Shown here piece after piece: positions 1 to 8,258 of a stretch of 64,000 nucleotides of DNA. The DNA comes from Deltaproteobacteria bacterium. Its GTDB lineage: Bacteria; Desulfobacterota; Desulfomonilia; UBA1062. The position numbers were made by a program, and so were the translations under genes. The stretch is taken from assembly GCA_017992605.1 (NCBI GenBank), contig JAGOOG010000001.1, positions 196,655-260,654 of the forward strand, in the 5' to 3' direction. The notes below the pieces were generated by a model. It saw only the letters and a list, made by a program, of their open reading frames with translations. It was not told the DNA's origin and did no database searches. The first letter of the stretch is position 1. Each line of letters begins with the position of its first letter.

Positions 1-1448
1 ACGATACGCGGATCGCTCAGGTCGTAGTCGAGGATGAGCAGGGGTATCCCTTTCTCGCGGCACTTCTCCCGGAGGATGCCGTTCATGGCCTGGCCGCTTT
101 TGCAGCCCACGTGGTTGGCCACCCAGACCATGTCGAGGTCGAACTGTCTCACCATGCGGAAGATGTCGTCAAGGTAGTTCTCCGCAGGCCCCCGGGTGTG
201 ACGGACCATGGGACCATGCATGACGATCCTGCTCCAGCCGCGCAGCATGGACTCGGGCGTGGCGGTGTCGATGGGTTCGAGGTGGTTGTAGCTCATGCTG
301 TCGTTCAGGATGGTCAGGCCATAGGTGCGCTCCGCCCAGTTGAATATGTCGGGGAAGTGGAGAAAGGGCGGGTTCCAGCACACCGCCCGGTACCGCTCGT
401 TCACCGTGGCAGGGAGGTTTTCTTCGAGATTCTTCCGGGCAAGCGTCACCAGACGCTCGAAGTGCTCCGTCGAGCCCCTGAACTCAGGGGTCACGTTGAA
501 ATGCCAGAGGTGGCTCATCCACACGGCCTCGCTGGCAAGGGGGCTCGGCCTCACCCGGAGCATGTCCCACAGTTCCCGCTCCAGCTCCAGCATGCGGTTG
601 CGGTTCTCGCACATCTGCCTGAAGCGGTCCCAATCCATGCGGCCCGGCGTGTGTTCCTCGAGGAATGCGATCATGCCTTTGACGTCCTCGACGAACAGGT
701 CCACGGCGCGCTCGGTATGAAAGTGATACGGAACATCGAGGCGGTAGATGGGTACGCCGAAGGCCCGCTGGAAGTAGGTGTACGAAGCCGCTCCTGCGTC
801 ACAGGGCAGGTTGGAGCTCACGACGGCCTTGCCCCCGGGCAGGTGACCCTTAAGCACCATGCCGATGGTCGCCTTGGGCAGGCTGCAGGAATCGGGATTG
901 ATCCCCTCGTTCTCCGCCTCGTCGATGTACTCCAGGCATATCTCTGGGTCCAGCATGGGAAGGACTATGCCCATGGCCTCGAGGAGATAGCACCTCAACC
1001 CCATGGCATGGGCGATGTCGGGGGGCACGAGGTCTTCGTTCACGACAAGACGCTCGGGGTCGAAGAACATCTCGCACAGCAGCCACACCGTCCCGGCGAC
1101 GATGGTGTGCATGGTCATGCAGATCGCCTCGTTATAACGGCCTGTCCTTCCCTTCAGGAACCTCCTCGACAGGGCGTTCACCTTCAGCAGTGTCAGGATC
1201 CAGGGGCTCCGTATGAGGGTCCGTACGAATCTGGCCGGGCCGAGGGTGATGGCACACTCGACGAGAAATCCGACGATGGTCGTATAATTGAGCACCCAGT
1301 ACTTCATGTACACGGCCAGGTCCTTCGATGTGTGCGCGTGGAGGAGGTATTCCGCGAGGGAGTTGTGCCAGAGTCTCCGGCCTGTTTCTCTGAGATTGGC
1401 GAGTAGATATGTCACGTTCCCGACCATGTTCTTCACGGCGTCCCTCAT
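1..1448 (-). CDS. 2-hydroxyacyl-CoA dehydratase / benzoyl-CoA reductase family, large subunit (partial, runs off left edge)
   Basis: At least 482 residues are readable from ATG 1448-1446; the 3' end lies outside the window. After an N-terminal helical extension of about 130 residues comes the family core: a segment reading GIVLPML near residue 160, SSNLPCDAG near 210, and HVGCKSGQAMNG followed by GIPLLILDYD near the edge. The last is the Cys-containing pattern of the HgdB/BcrB/BcrC fold that binds a [4Fe-4S] cluster. Its large size and N-terminal extension match the BcrB-like gene at 5725-7128. It is probably the partner of the smaller subunit encoded 10 bp upstream. The ribosome site is weak, which suggests coupled translation. 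The substrate cannot be read from the sequence. Confidence 0.8.
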   Translation of the reverse strand, partial: MRDAVKNMVGNVTYLLANLRETGRRLWHNSLAEYLLHAHTSKDLAVYMKYWVLNYTTIVGFLVECAITLGPARFVRTLIRSPWILTLLKVNALSRRFLKGRTGRYNEAICMTMHTIVAGTVWLLCEMFFDPERLVVNEDLVPPDIAHAMGLRCYLLEAMGIVLPMLDPEICLEYIDEAENEGINPDSCSLPKATIGMVLKGHLPGGKAVVSSNLPCDAGAASYTYFQRAFGVPIYRLDVPYHFHTERAVDLFVEDVKGMIAFLEEHTPGRMDWDRFRQMCENRNRMLELERELWDMLRVRPSPLASEAVWMSHLWHFNVTPEFRGSTEHFERLVTLARKNLEENLPATVNERYRAVCWNPPFLHFPDIFNWAERTYGLTILNDSMSYNHLEPIDTATPESMLRGWSRIVMHGPMVRHTRGPAENYLDDIFRMVRQFDLDMVWVANHVGCKSGQAMNGILREKCREKGIPLLILDYDLSDPRI

Positions 1449-1458
1449 TTTCAGGCCG

Positions 1459-2592
1459 CTATCTGCCGAGGCTCTCGATGAATGCCTGGACGCGGGTGCG
1501 CAGCTGGCCTTCTCCCCCGGCGGCGTACTCCCGCTCCAGTTTCAGGACAGGTACGCCATTCTTCCTGAGCGCGGCGACGAGGGGCATGGCGTCCACTCCC
1601 CAGAGGTCGCAGAACTTGATGATCTCGATGACGACACCGTCCACGCGGAATTCCTCAACCGTGTCGAGGATGGTCTTCAGCCTGCGGTCGAAGTCCTCCA
1701 TCATTCGCGGGCACAGGGTCTTCCTGAAGGTGTGCGCGGCCAGGCGCCTGATGGGGTCTCCGTCCGGTTCCACCGGGAGGAGCCCTGGGATGGAGCCCGT
1801 GCAAAACCGGTCGGCCACCACGAGCGCGCCCTGGGATTCGATGGCGGCGAGGAACGCAGGATCGTGGAGGTGCGCGCCCACCAGCATGAGGCGCGCACGA
1901 CAGTCGGCAGTGCCTTCCTCGTGTTCGATCCGGCGGTAGAGCGACAGGACGGCCGGGAGGATAAGGTCCGTGGGGGAGGCGAGACACGCCATGACGACCC
2001 GGTGGAAGTCGGCCCCTGTCAAGGGGGGGCGCGGTCTTTTCCTCAGTGCGCCCAGGGAGAGCACGACACCGGAGAAGGTGTTCCAGCAGTCGATGGCCTC
2101 CTCGAGGGAGGCAGTGCCCATGTCGACTTCGAAGTGGTCGGAGAGCCTCTGTGCCAGTATCTCCAGCTCATCGGCGAGCCACGCGGTGGTGACGTCGTTC
2201 ACCTTGCGGGGCACGTCGATGACATGGCTGAAGGCGGGTTTCGTGAGATATTCCAGGTTGTCCACGAGGCGCTGCGTGTGTGCGCACGAGGGGACGAAGA
2301 CCCACCCCCGGATGAGGTCGTAGCGGTTGTCAACGGCGAACTCGAGGAGGCTGCGCGTGTAGGAGCAGGTCAGCGCCGACATGTAGTTGTCAGCGATCTC
2401 TGTGCCCGCGACGCCGGGTGCCCTCAGGCGGACCGGGAAGAGCCGGTCCGCCATGAGCAGCGCCTCGGGCACGAAGGAGCAGGAATAGCCGATGGGTATG
2501 CGGCCGTCCCGGGAGGCCTGCTCCACGAGGGCGTTCTGGGGGCTTTCCAGGAGTTCCTCGAACAGGCGCATGGTCCCTGCTGGCACGGTCAT
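1459..2592 (-). CDS. 2-hydroxyacyl-CoA dehydratase / benzoyl-CoA reductase family, small subunit
   Basis: A protein of 377 residues. I chose ATG 2592-2590 because GGGGAG sits 7 bp upstream and the upstream gene stops 4 bp earlier; a longer frame to 2661 would overlap that gene. Family features are GYSCSFVPE near residue 35 (Cys ahead of the first Rossmann unit), ALTCSYTRSLLEF, FVPSCAHTQR and KFCDLWG near the C-terminus, then a LEREY motif. These Cys positions fit the cluster-binding subunit of HgdB/BcrC-like proteins. It forms a small/large pair with the partial gene downstream, distinct from the second pair at 5725-8258. Which pair takes electrons from which activator ATPase is unknown. Confidence 0.8.
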   Translation of the reverse strand: MTVPAGTMRLFEELLESPQNALVEQASRDGRIPIGYSCSFVPEALLMADRLFPVRLRAPGVAGTEIADNYMSALTCSYTRSLLEFAVDNRYDLIRGWVFVPSCAHTQRLVDNLEYLTKPAFSHVIDVPRKVNDVTTAWLADELEILAQRLSDHFEVDMGTASLEEAIDCWNTFSGVVLSLGALRKRPRPPLTGADFHRVVMACLASPTDLILPAVLSLYRRIEHEEGTADCRARLMLVGAHLHDPAFLAAIESQGALVVADRFCTGSIPGLLPVEPDGDPIRRLAAHTFRKTLCPRMMEDFDRRLKTILDTVEEFRVDGVVIEIIKFCDLWGVDAMPLVAALRKNGVPVLKLEREYAAGGEGQLRTRVQAFIESLGR

Positions 2593-2596
2593 GGCA

Positions 2597-3385
2597 TCAC
2601 TCCCCGGCCTTGCCCAGGAGACCCATGCCTCCGAGAATGTCGGCGACGACACCCAGTGCAAAAGAGGTCTCCGGAAGTTCCGTCAGAGACCTCCCCCTGA
2701 AGTCGAATTCCCTTATGAGGTCGTCTTCGGCGATCCATCCGTAGATGGGCAGCCCTGTCCTTGTCCTGATGTCGTCGACCTCAGAGAGATCTTTGACCCT
2801 GTTGAGCACGAGGCCCATGCTCGTGAAGTCCACCGCCCTGTTGTCGGCGGCCACGTGGGCGATGGACCCGGCGACGCCGATACCCTTGGCCGAGGTGTCC
2901 GAGACGAGGACCAGGTGGTCCACGGTCTTCATGACCCGGCGGTTGATCTGTTCCACCCCCGCCTCACCGTCGATGACGACCACGTCGAACGACCCCGCCA
3001 GCTCCACGATGATGTCCTTGAGGAGCGAATTGACCTTGCAGAAACACCCCTCGTCCTCGGGTCGCCCGATGGCGAGCATGGCGAACCCGTCCTGTTCGTG
3101 CAGCGCGCCGAACACCTCGTAATCGAGCTGTCTGAGGGTCTGGGGGGCTGCCTGAGGCATGCCCTGCCTAAGCCTGTCGATGAGGTCCTTCCTGATGTCG
3201 TCCACTGTCCTTAAGACCGTCACGCCCAGGGCCACGGCTAGGCCGCAGGCAGGGTCCGCATCGATGGCCAGGACCTTTCTGCGACCGTTCCCACTCAGGA
3301 GCTTCACCATGATGGCAGCGACGGAGGTCTTGCCCACGCCCCCCTTGCCGCACAGCGCTATTCTCGTCGTATCAGGCACGTCCAA
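2597..3385 (-). CDS. CooC-like P-loop ATPase (MinD/ParA superfamily, nickel-insertion type)
   Basis: A protein of 262 residues opening with a deviant Walker A motif, CGKGGVGKTS, at residues 12-21. AIDADPACGL follows near 40-49, and a VVVIDGEAG switch/Walker B region lies further on. A CFC motif at residues 114-116 matches in kind and position the CxC (Cys112/Cys114) by which the CODH maturation ATPase CooC1 dimerises and binds nickel. CooC proteins serve carbon monoxide dehydrogenase, but no CODH catalytic subunit is in the window. The neighbour is instead a truncated acetyl-CoA-synthase-like protein, with which it overlaps by 14 bp. I infer a metal-delivery or ATP-switch role for this cluster. 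A generic MinD-like function is the alternative. Confidence 0.75.
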   Translation of the reverse strand: MDVPDTTRIALCGKGGVGKTSVAAIMVKLLSGNGRRKVLAIDADPACGLAVALGVTVLRTVDDIRKDLIDRLRQGMPQAAPQTLRQLDYEVFGALHEQDGFAMLAIGRPEDEGCFCKVNSLLKDIIVELAGSFDVVVIDGEAGVEQINRRVMKTVDHLVLVSDTSAKGIGVAGSIAHVAADNRAVDFTSMGLVLNRVKDLSEVDDIRTRTGLPIYGWIAEDDLIREFDFRGRSLTELPETSFALGVVADILGGMGLLGKAGE

Positions 3386-4109
3386 CCTCCCTGTTTCTCC
3401 TCTGCATGGAGCGTCTTACGGCCTTGAGCTGTTCTGCATCCGCGCACACGTCCTGGTACTCGCAGTCCTCGCAGTCGGCGGTCATCTCGGCGGCCATCTT
3501 GTCCATGGCTGCGACGATCCTGCCGGCCGGGGCGACCACATCGCGCAGCGCCCTCACGTCTTCCGGCGACGAGGTGACCACGATGACCTCGATGGATCTC
3601 ACGTAGCCCTTGGTGCGGAACAGGTTCATGACGGACGAGGCAAGGATGGGCGCTGAAAAACCGGATCGGATGGCCTCGGCACTGATCCTGCACCACTCCT
3701 TCTGGTACTGGGACACGGCCCTGATCATGAACCCCTTCAGGTCGAGGTCGTACCTGAGAAGGTCAAGGTCCCGGTAGCGATCGTGGGTGTTGTCCTCGGT
3801 GAAGCCCTCCACCCCGGCCAGGACCACCTTGCCGAAGGGAAGGGACCGTTCCCCGGTCTCGGAGAAGTCCGGGCCGACAAGGGTGATGGTCCCGTCCTCG
3901 ACCAGGGACAGGTCTCCGGTCCACAGGAGGCTGCTGACGGACTCCTTATCCGGACTTCCCAGTTCGAGACCCAGGTCTTCCTTCATGACGATGCCCCTGC
4001 GACCACCCGACGGCCAGCGAACCTGTACATCCCCGGCCCGGCAGAGCCTCTGCGGCCTGGCATCGACGAATTGGCGGACCTGGCGGATGATGTCCTCAAA
4101 GAGCTCCAT
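3372..4109 (-). CDS. truncated acetyl-CoA synthase (CdhC/AcsB)-like protein
   Basis: A protein of 245 residues. The segment LELGSPDKESVSSLLWT, then EDGTITLVGPDF and LPFGKVVLAGVEGF, resembles the middle domain of the acetyl-CoA synthase beta subunit. WCRISAEAIRSGFS follows in the same order as in that family. Where full enzymes carry the A-cluster ligands, this one has CEDCEYQDVC near residues 213-222 (C-x2-C-x5-C) and then ends within about 25 residues. It therefore lacks the Cys-Gly-Cys segment that holds the proximal nickel, and carbonyl chemistry of the normal kind is unlikely. The start has AGGGA upstream and overlaps the ATPase gene by 14 bp. A structural or Fe-S role beside the dehydratase subunits is inference. 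Confidence 0.7.
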   Translation of the reverse strand: MELFEDIIRQVRQFVDARPQRLCRAGDVQVRWPSGGRRGIVMKEDLGLELGSPDKESVSSLLWTGDLSLVEDGTITLVGPDFSETGERSLPFGKVVLAGVEGFTEDNTHDRYRDLDLLRYDLDLKGFMIRAVSQYQKEWCRISAEAIRSGFSAPILASSVMNLFRTKGYVRSIEVIVVTSSPEDVRALRDVVAPAGRIVAAMDKMAAEMTADCEDCEYQDVCADAEQLKAVRRSMQRRNREVGRA

Positions 4110-4902
4110 GGTTTCCCTGGCCGGCCCCTGCAGAAAGATCGCGGGCCATTACCGCCGCCCCGAGGGCGCCTATGATCTGGGGGTCGACCTCCAGTGCGGT
4201 CAGCCTCACGCCGAGGGCCTCCTGCAGCGCGGCGAACATGCCGGTGTTCTTGGCGACTCCGCCGGTCATGGTTATCTCGCGGTCGAGTTCGATGCCGCGT
4301 GCCAGCGACGCGACCCGGTGAGCCATGGCCCGGTGAAGGCCGGCGACGATATCCGGCAGGGCCCTGCCATCGTTGATGAGCGAGATGATCTCGGTCTCTG
4401 CAAAGACCACGCACTGGTTGGAGATGGTCACCGGGTTTCCTGATGACAGCGAGATGCCGCCCATGTCCTCAAGGGGGACGCCCAGGGCCCCTGCCATGAT
4501 CTCGAGGAACCTCCCGGTTCCGGACGCGCACTTGTCGTTGTAGGCATAGCGGATGACATTGCCCTGAGCGTCGAGCCTGATGGCCTTGGCATCCTGGCCC
4601 CCTATGTCGATGACCATGCGCACTCGTGGGAGGAGCCATTGGGCCCCCCTGCCGTGACAGGCGATCTCCGACTCGACGGCCCTGGCAAAGGGTATGGAGT
4701 TCCTGCCGTACCCCGTGCCCATGCAGCATGAGATATCGCCCATGGTGAGGCCGGCAGAGGCAAGGGCCCCCCCCATGGCGTCCCTGGCGGAATCCTCCGG
4801 TTCGGGGCGCGCGAAGATGACGTTCGAGGCGAGGATCTGGCCGTTCTCCAGGATAACCGCCTTGGCGCTCAGGGAACCTACATCGCAGCCCGCAGTAATC
4901 AT
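4096..4902 (-). CDS. BadF/BadG/BcrA/BcrD-type activator ATPase (second copy)
   Basis: A protein of 268 residues of the ASKHA fold (acetate kinase/Hsp70-like). It reads AGCDVGSLSAKAV at the N-terminus (phosphate 1 loop), MGTGYGR near 61-67, VIDIGGQDAK near 97-106, and ITMTGGVAKN near 220. Cys125 (in CASGTGRFLE) and Cys164 (in SNQC) correspond to the two cysteines that, in the dimeric activator HgdC, bridge one [4Fe-4S] cluster. Such proteins hydrolyse ATP to push one low-potential electron into the dehydratase or reductase. I chose ATG 4902 because a longer frame to 5316 only shadows the neighbouring gene and the two genes share ATGA. It is similar along its whole length to the copy at 4899-5687. 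Confidence 0.9.
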   Translation of the reverse strand: MITAGCDVGSLSAKAVILENGQILASNVIFARPEPEDSARDAMGGALASAGLTMGDISCCMGTGYGRNSIPFARAVESEIACHGRGAQWLLPRVRMVIDIGGQDAKAIRLDAQGNVIRYAYNDKCASGTGRFLEIMAGALGVPLEDMGGISLSSGNPVTISNQCVVFAETEIISLINDGRALPDIVAGLHRAMAHRVASLARGIELDREITMTGGVAKNTGMFAALQEALGVRLTALEVDPQIIGALGAAVMARDLSAGAGQGNHGAL

Positions 4903-5687
4903 CTCGATGCTCCTTCCATTCTTTCCCTGGCGAAGACGGCGGCACCCAGGGCGCCGATGATCTGGGGGTCCTGGCGGAGCCTGCGGATATTGACACCGAG
5001 GAGTTTTTCGAGGGAGGAAATGACGCCCATGTTCTTGGCGACCCCGCCTGTCATGCACACATCCTTCTCGGTGCCGACGCTCCGGGCGAGGATGGCGACC
5101 CTGCCGGCCATGGCCCGGTTGACCGAAGCGGCTATGTCGGCCTTGGATTTCTTCGCGTTGAGGTGGTGTACCACCTCGGCCTGAGCCCAGACCGTGCAGG
5201 TGGAGGCCAGCTGGAGGGCTTCTCCTGCCTGGTTCGAGAGCCTTCCGAGTTCGTCGAGACTCAGGCCCATGAGCTTTGCCATGACCTCCAGGAACCTGCC
5301 CGTGCCGGCGGCGCACTTGTCGTTCGTGAAGAACTTCACCACATTGCCCCTGGCATCGACCTTTATGGCCTTGCAGTCCTGGCCGCCGATGTCGATGACG
5401 GTCCTCACCGAAGGCAGGAGCCAGTGGGCGCCCTTGGCATGGCAGGCTATCTCGGACACCACCTTGCCCACGAAGGGAACGCGGTCCCTTCCATAGCCGG
5501 TCCCCACGCAGAACTTGATATCACCGATGGACAGCCCCGATGCGGCGAGCGCCTTTTCCATGACCTCACGGGCCGATTCCTCGGGCCTGAAAGTGGAGTT
5601 GACGATTGCATGGCCGAGGATGCTCTTCTGGTTGAGTATGACTGCCTTGGTCGTCAACGAGCCGACGTCGCATCCGGCAACTATCAT
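4899..5687 (-). CDS. BadF/BadG/BcrA/BcrD-type activator ATPase (first copy)
   Basis: A protein of 262 residues with the same layout as its neighbour: AGCDVGSLTTKAV, VGTGYGR, VIDIGGQDCK, Cys125 in CAAGTGRFLE, Cys164 in ASTC and VCMTGGVAKN. Both cluster-bridging cysteines are present in both copies, so each could form a homodimer or they could pair as BcrA-BcrD. The gene follows the BcrC-like and BcrB-like genes in the order C, B, ATPase, ATPase, as in bcrCBAD and bzdNOPQ operons. Both ATPases are short (about 265 residues), nearer the Azoarcus bzdP/Q size than Thauera BcrA. They may also serve the second dehydratase-type pair downstream. Confidence 0.9.
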   Translation of the reverse strand: MIVAGCDVGSLTTKAVILNQKSILGHAIVNSTFRPEESAREVMEKALAASGLSIGDIKFCVGTGYGRDRVPFVGKVVSEIACHAKGAHWLLPSVRTVIDIGGQDCKAIKVDARGNVVKFFTNDKCAAGTGRFLEVMAKLMGLSLDELGRLSNQAGEALQLASTCTVWAQAEVVHHLNAKKSKADIAASVNRAMAGRVAILARSVGTEKDVCMTGGVAKNMGVISSLEKLLGVNIRRLRQDPQIIGALGAAVFARERMEGASR

Positions 5688-5724
5688 GACGTGGTCCTCC
5701 TCTGATTCGTGAATCCCCGCTCAT

Positions 5725-7128
5725 TCATGAGACGATCCCCCTCAGGTGAAGGAACTCGCCCATCTTCTCGATGGCCACGTCCCAGGACTGCACCCGGTCA
5801 TCGAAGGAATCCGAGTACATGATCAGGGTCGGGACACCGCGCCGCTCAAGGTCCCGGGCATAGGATTTCACCATGCCCCACGTATTCCTGCACCCGATGG
5901 TACCGAAATAGGCGACAAAGTCGGCGTTCAGGAGCCGGGTCATGACGAGGGTATCGTCCAGCCACATGTTGGGGGCGTCGTAGGGCCCGCGTATGGACTT
6001 CACCATGGGCATGCGGGAGTTCTGTACGGCAAGGGTTTCGATGAGGTCCTCGATGCCCCCGTTGCGTATGCGGTAGACGGCATCCTGCCGCTCGAGAGCG
6101 TATGCGGCTCCCTCTTCCCAGAATGTGCTCAGGATGCAGCCGAGGTGGGAGATCTCCTGCCGGTCGAGGAACGACCAGAACCCGAGATCCGTCGTGTAGT
6201 GATCTATGTAGGAAAAGAAGCCTCTGGCCCGCTCCTTTCCCGAGCTGGTACCGGCCTTCCCGGCGGCAGCGTTCTCCCTGACCTGCCTGAGCATGACCCT
6301 GAGCAGGTCGGTATAGTCATTCGTCCCGCCCATGAGGAAGTTGCCCGAGTATAGGAACAGGGTGAAGATGCTCGGCACCGGCGAGGGTACGATACGCTGG
6401 AGCTCGGTGAACTCGTTTATGAGTTCGGCCTGCACGGCGAGTTCGGCCACCACCTCCCTGAGGCGGTCGATGTCGAGGGTCCTGCCCGTCTGCTCCTCGA
6501 GGAACCGGACAAGACTCCAGAAATCCTGCCGGTGGAACTCGAGGGCCCTCCCGTCGGTGAGCGTGGGGGGGAAGCAGAGCTGGAAGAAGGGGATGTCCAT
6601 GTAAGCGGCGGCGAACGAGTACGAGTTTGCGTTGGTGTCGCAGATGCCCGGCGAGTCGCACACGATCATGTCCGGCCTGACCCCGAGACCCGCCAGGTAC
6701 GCGCCCAGGGCCCCGCGCTGGGATGAGCACGAGGTCTCGGTGAAGCCGACCTCGCAGCAGTAGTCGAGGTATTCCCCGGTCCCGCGCTGGAGAATGAAGG
6801 TGCCGAAGACGGTCATGGGTTCCAGCAGGAGCGGTACCACGTCGAAGGCATACAGGACGGGCGGCGCGAAGCAGAAGGTGGTCATGGCCACCTTCTTCCC
6901 CTCGTCATGGGCCTTCAGAACGTTGTTCAGGTATTTAGCGAGCAGCTTCATGAGCAGGATGCCTGCCTCGCCCTGGCTGATGATCGCGTCCAGGGCATCC
7001 CTGAAATGGGGTATGAGGGCGAGCAGCGAGTCGTATTCCTTCCTCGTGCCCTCATAGGTGCTGGAGGCATTGTGGATGATTGTCCAGACATTCCAGTCGT
7101 ATTGGTATTCCCTCGTCTCCTTCTTCAT
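5725..7128 (-). CDS. BcrB/BzdO-like subunit, 2-hydroxyacyl-CoA dehydratase family
   Basis: A protein of 467 residues, the size of BcrB-type subunits. An N-terminal helical extension of about 90 residues precedes the core TTFCFAPPVLYAF, where the Cys heads the first Rossmann unit. CCEVGFTETSCSSQRGALGA and VCDSPGICDTNANSY follow, and FGTIGCRNTWGMVKSY lies near the C-terminus. These recurring Cys motifs are those of subunits that bind a [4Fe-4S] cluster with a vacant iron site or receive electrons from the activator. It overlaps the BcrC-like gene by ATGA. No membrane segment is seen, so it should be cytoplasmic. A true 2-hydroxyacyl-CoA dehydratase subunit is an equally fair reading. Confidence 0.85.
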   Translation of the reverse strand: MKKETREYQYDWNVWTIIHNASSTYEGTRKEYDSLLALIPHFRDALDAIISQGEAGILLMKLLAKYLNNVLKAHDEGKKVAMTTFCFAPPVLYAFDVVPLLLEPMTVFGTFILQRGTGEYLDYCCEVGFTETSCSSQRGALGAYLAGLGVRPDMIVCDSPGICDTNANSYSFAAAYMDIPFFQLCFPPTLTDGRALEFHRQDFWSLVRFLEEQTGRTLDIDRLREVVAELAVQAELINEFTELQRIVPSPVPSIFTLFLYSGNFLMGGTNDYTDLLRVMLRQVRENAAAGKAGTSSGKERARGFFSYIDHYTTDLGFWSFLDRQEISHLGCILSTFWEEGAAYALERQDAVYRIRNGGIEDLIETLAVQNSRMPMVKSIRGPYDAPNMWLDDTLVMTRLLNADFVAYFGTIGCRNTWGMVKSYARDLERRGVPTLIMYSDSFDDRVQSWDVAIEKMGEFLHLRGIVS

Positions 7129-8258
7129 GCGATCCTCTCCATGAACGCATCGATGCGCATCCTGATCCTGCCGGTCTCGACCAGGGGTCCGTACTCACGC
7201 TCCATGCGCATGCAGGGGATGCCCCGGGCTTCCAGGTCACGCTCGTAGATGCCGTTCTCCGAGCCGTGCAGGTCGCAGAACCTGATGTTCTGGAGGATGA
7301 TGCCGTCCACCCGGGCACGGCGGGCACGCTCCTCGATGAAGGCGAGCCGTTCCCTGTAGTAACCGAACATGCGCGGGCAGAACTTGTGGCTCAGGTACCT
7401 CTCGGCAAGGGCCCTGACAGGGTCGGTCTTTTCGTCCACGAGGTCGTGGTAGGACCGGGAACCGAAGCACATGGTGTCGCTCACCACCACGCCGCCCGAG
7501 GACTCGATGAGCCTCATGAAATCGAGGTCGTCGCTGGAGCTTCCCACCACCATGAGGCGCTTCCTGCCGCTGGTCACGGAGGGTTCCTTTTTCAAGCCCG
7601 CAACGATCTTCTTGAGCTCACCGGTGTAGTCTTTCCGGGGCATGGCGAACCCGGCCAGCACGACGGCCGCGGCATCTTCGCCGGTCAGCGGGGTGTCGGC
7701 GGAGGACCTCATGTCGTCGAGCTCGATGAGCAGCCTGCGGCCACGGTTGTAGAGCCTGATGGACTTGCCCAGAGAGGCGGGGGATATGCTCACCCCGAAG
7801 TGCCCCTCGAGGTGCTTCATGAAGGCGCGCAACTCGTCCGCGTACCAGGCGACGCTGTAATCCGCCACCTTGTGGGGAACCCCCATATAGTGGAAGAATT
7901 TCGGGACGGTGCCGGCATAGTCTTCACCGGCCTTTCTCCAGCACTCGTCGAGCCTCCTCATGGAATCGCAGCCGTTGACGATGACCACCCCGTCAAGAAA
8001 GGAATAGTCGCCCTGTCCGGCGAGCTGGAGGATGCACTTGGGGAAGCTGCAGATCACGGGGCCGAAATAGGTGTCACCGATGGAGAGCGTGGTGGTATTG
8101 ATTCCACGGAGCCTGAACGGCAGCATGCCAGCGGCATGGATGATCTCGTCGGGCACGAAGGTGCAGGGATAGCCGATGACCTTCTTCCCCTCATCCTTCC
8201 ATTCCTGTACGGAGGTGTTGCCGATGCCCTGTGCGACAGTTCTCATCGCATCGATCAT
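7125..8258 (-). CDS. BcrC/BzdN-like subunit, 2-hydroxyacyl-CoA dehydratase family
   Basis: A protein of 377 residues. GYPCTFVPDEIIHAAGMLPFRLRG near residues 29-52 is the classic opening of HgdB/BcrC/BadD proteins. VICSFPKC, VIVNGCDSMRRL and RFCDLHGSENG (near 340) carry the remaining conserved cysteines, and the protein ends in a typical MRMEREY segment. It begins at ATGA, shared with the upstream helical protein, and ends by overlapping the BcrB-like gene. It is therefore the first catalytic gene of a translationally coupled set of four. The family membership is firm; benzoyl-CoA reductase versus dehydratase cannot be decided by eye. Confidence 0.85.
   Translation of the reverse strand: MIDAMRTVAQGIGNTSVQEWKDEGKKVIGYPCTFVPDEIIHAAGMLPFRLRGINTTTLSIGDTYFGPVICSFPKCILQLAGQGDYSFLDGVVIVNGCDSMRRLDECWRKAGEDYAGTVPKFFHYMGVPHKVADYSVAWYADELRAFMKHLEGHFGVSISPASLGKSIRLYNRGRRLLIELDDMRSSADTPLTGEDAAAVVLAGFAMPRKDYTGELKKIVAGLKKEPSVTSGRKRLMVVGSSSDDLDFMRLIESSGGVVVSDTMCFGSRSYHDLVDEKTDPVRALAERYLSHKFCPRMFGYYRERLAFIEERARRARVDGIILQNIRFCDLHGSENGIYERDLEARGIPCMRMEREYGPLVETGRIRMRIDAFMERIA

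Noticed and set aside
111-1406. 431-codon open frame on the plus strand
   Set aside because: It is the antisense shadow of the dehydratase subunit. The composition is rich in His, Arg, Gly and Pro, there is no family motif, and high GC content keeps opposite frames open throughout this window.
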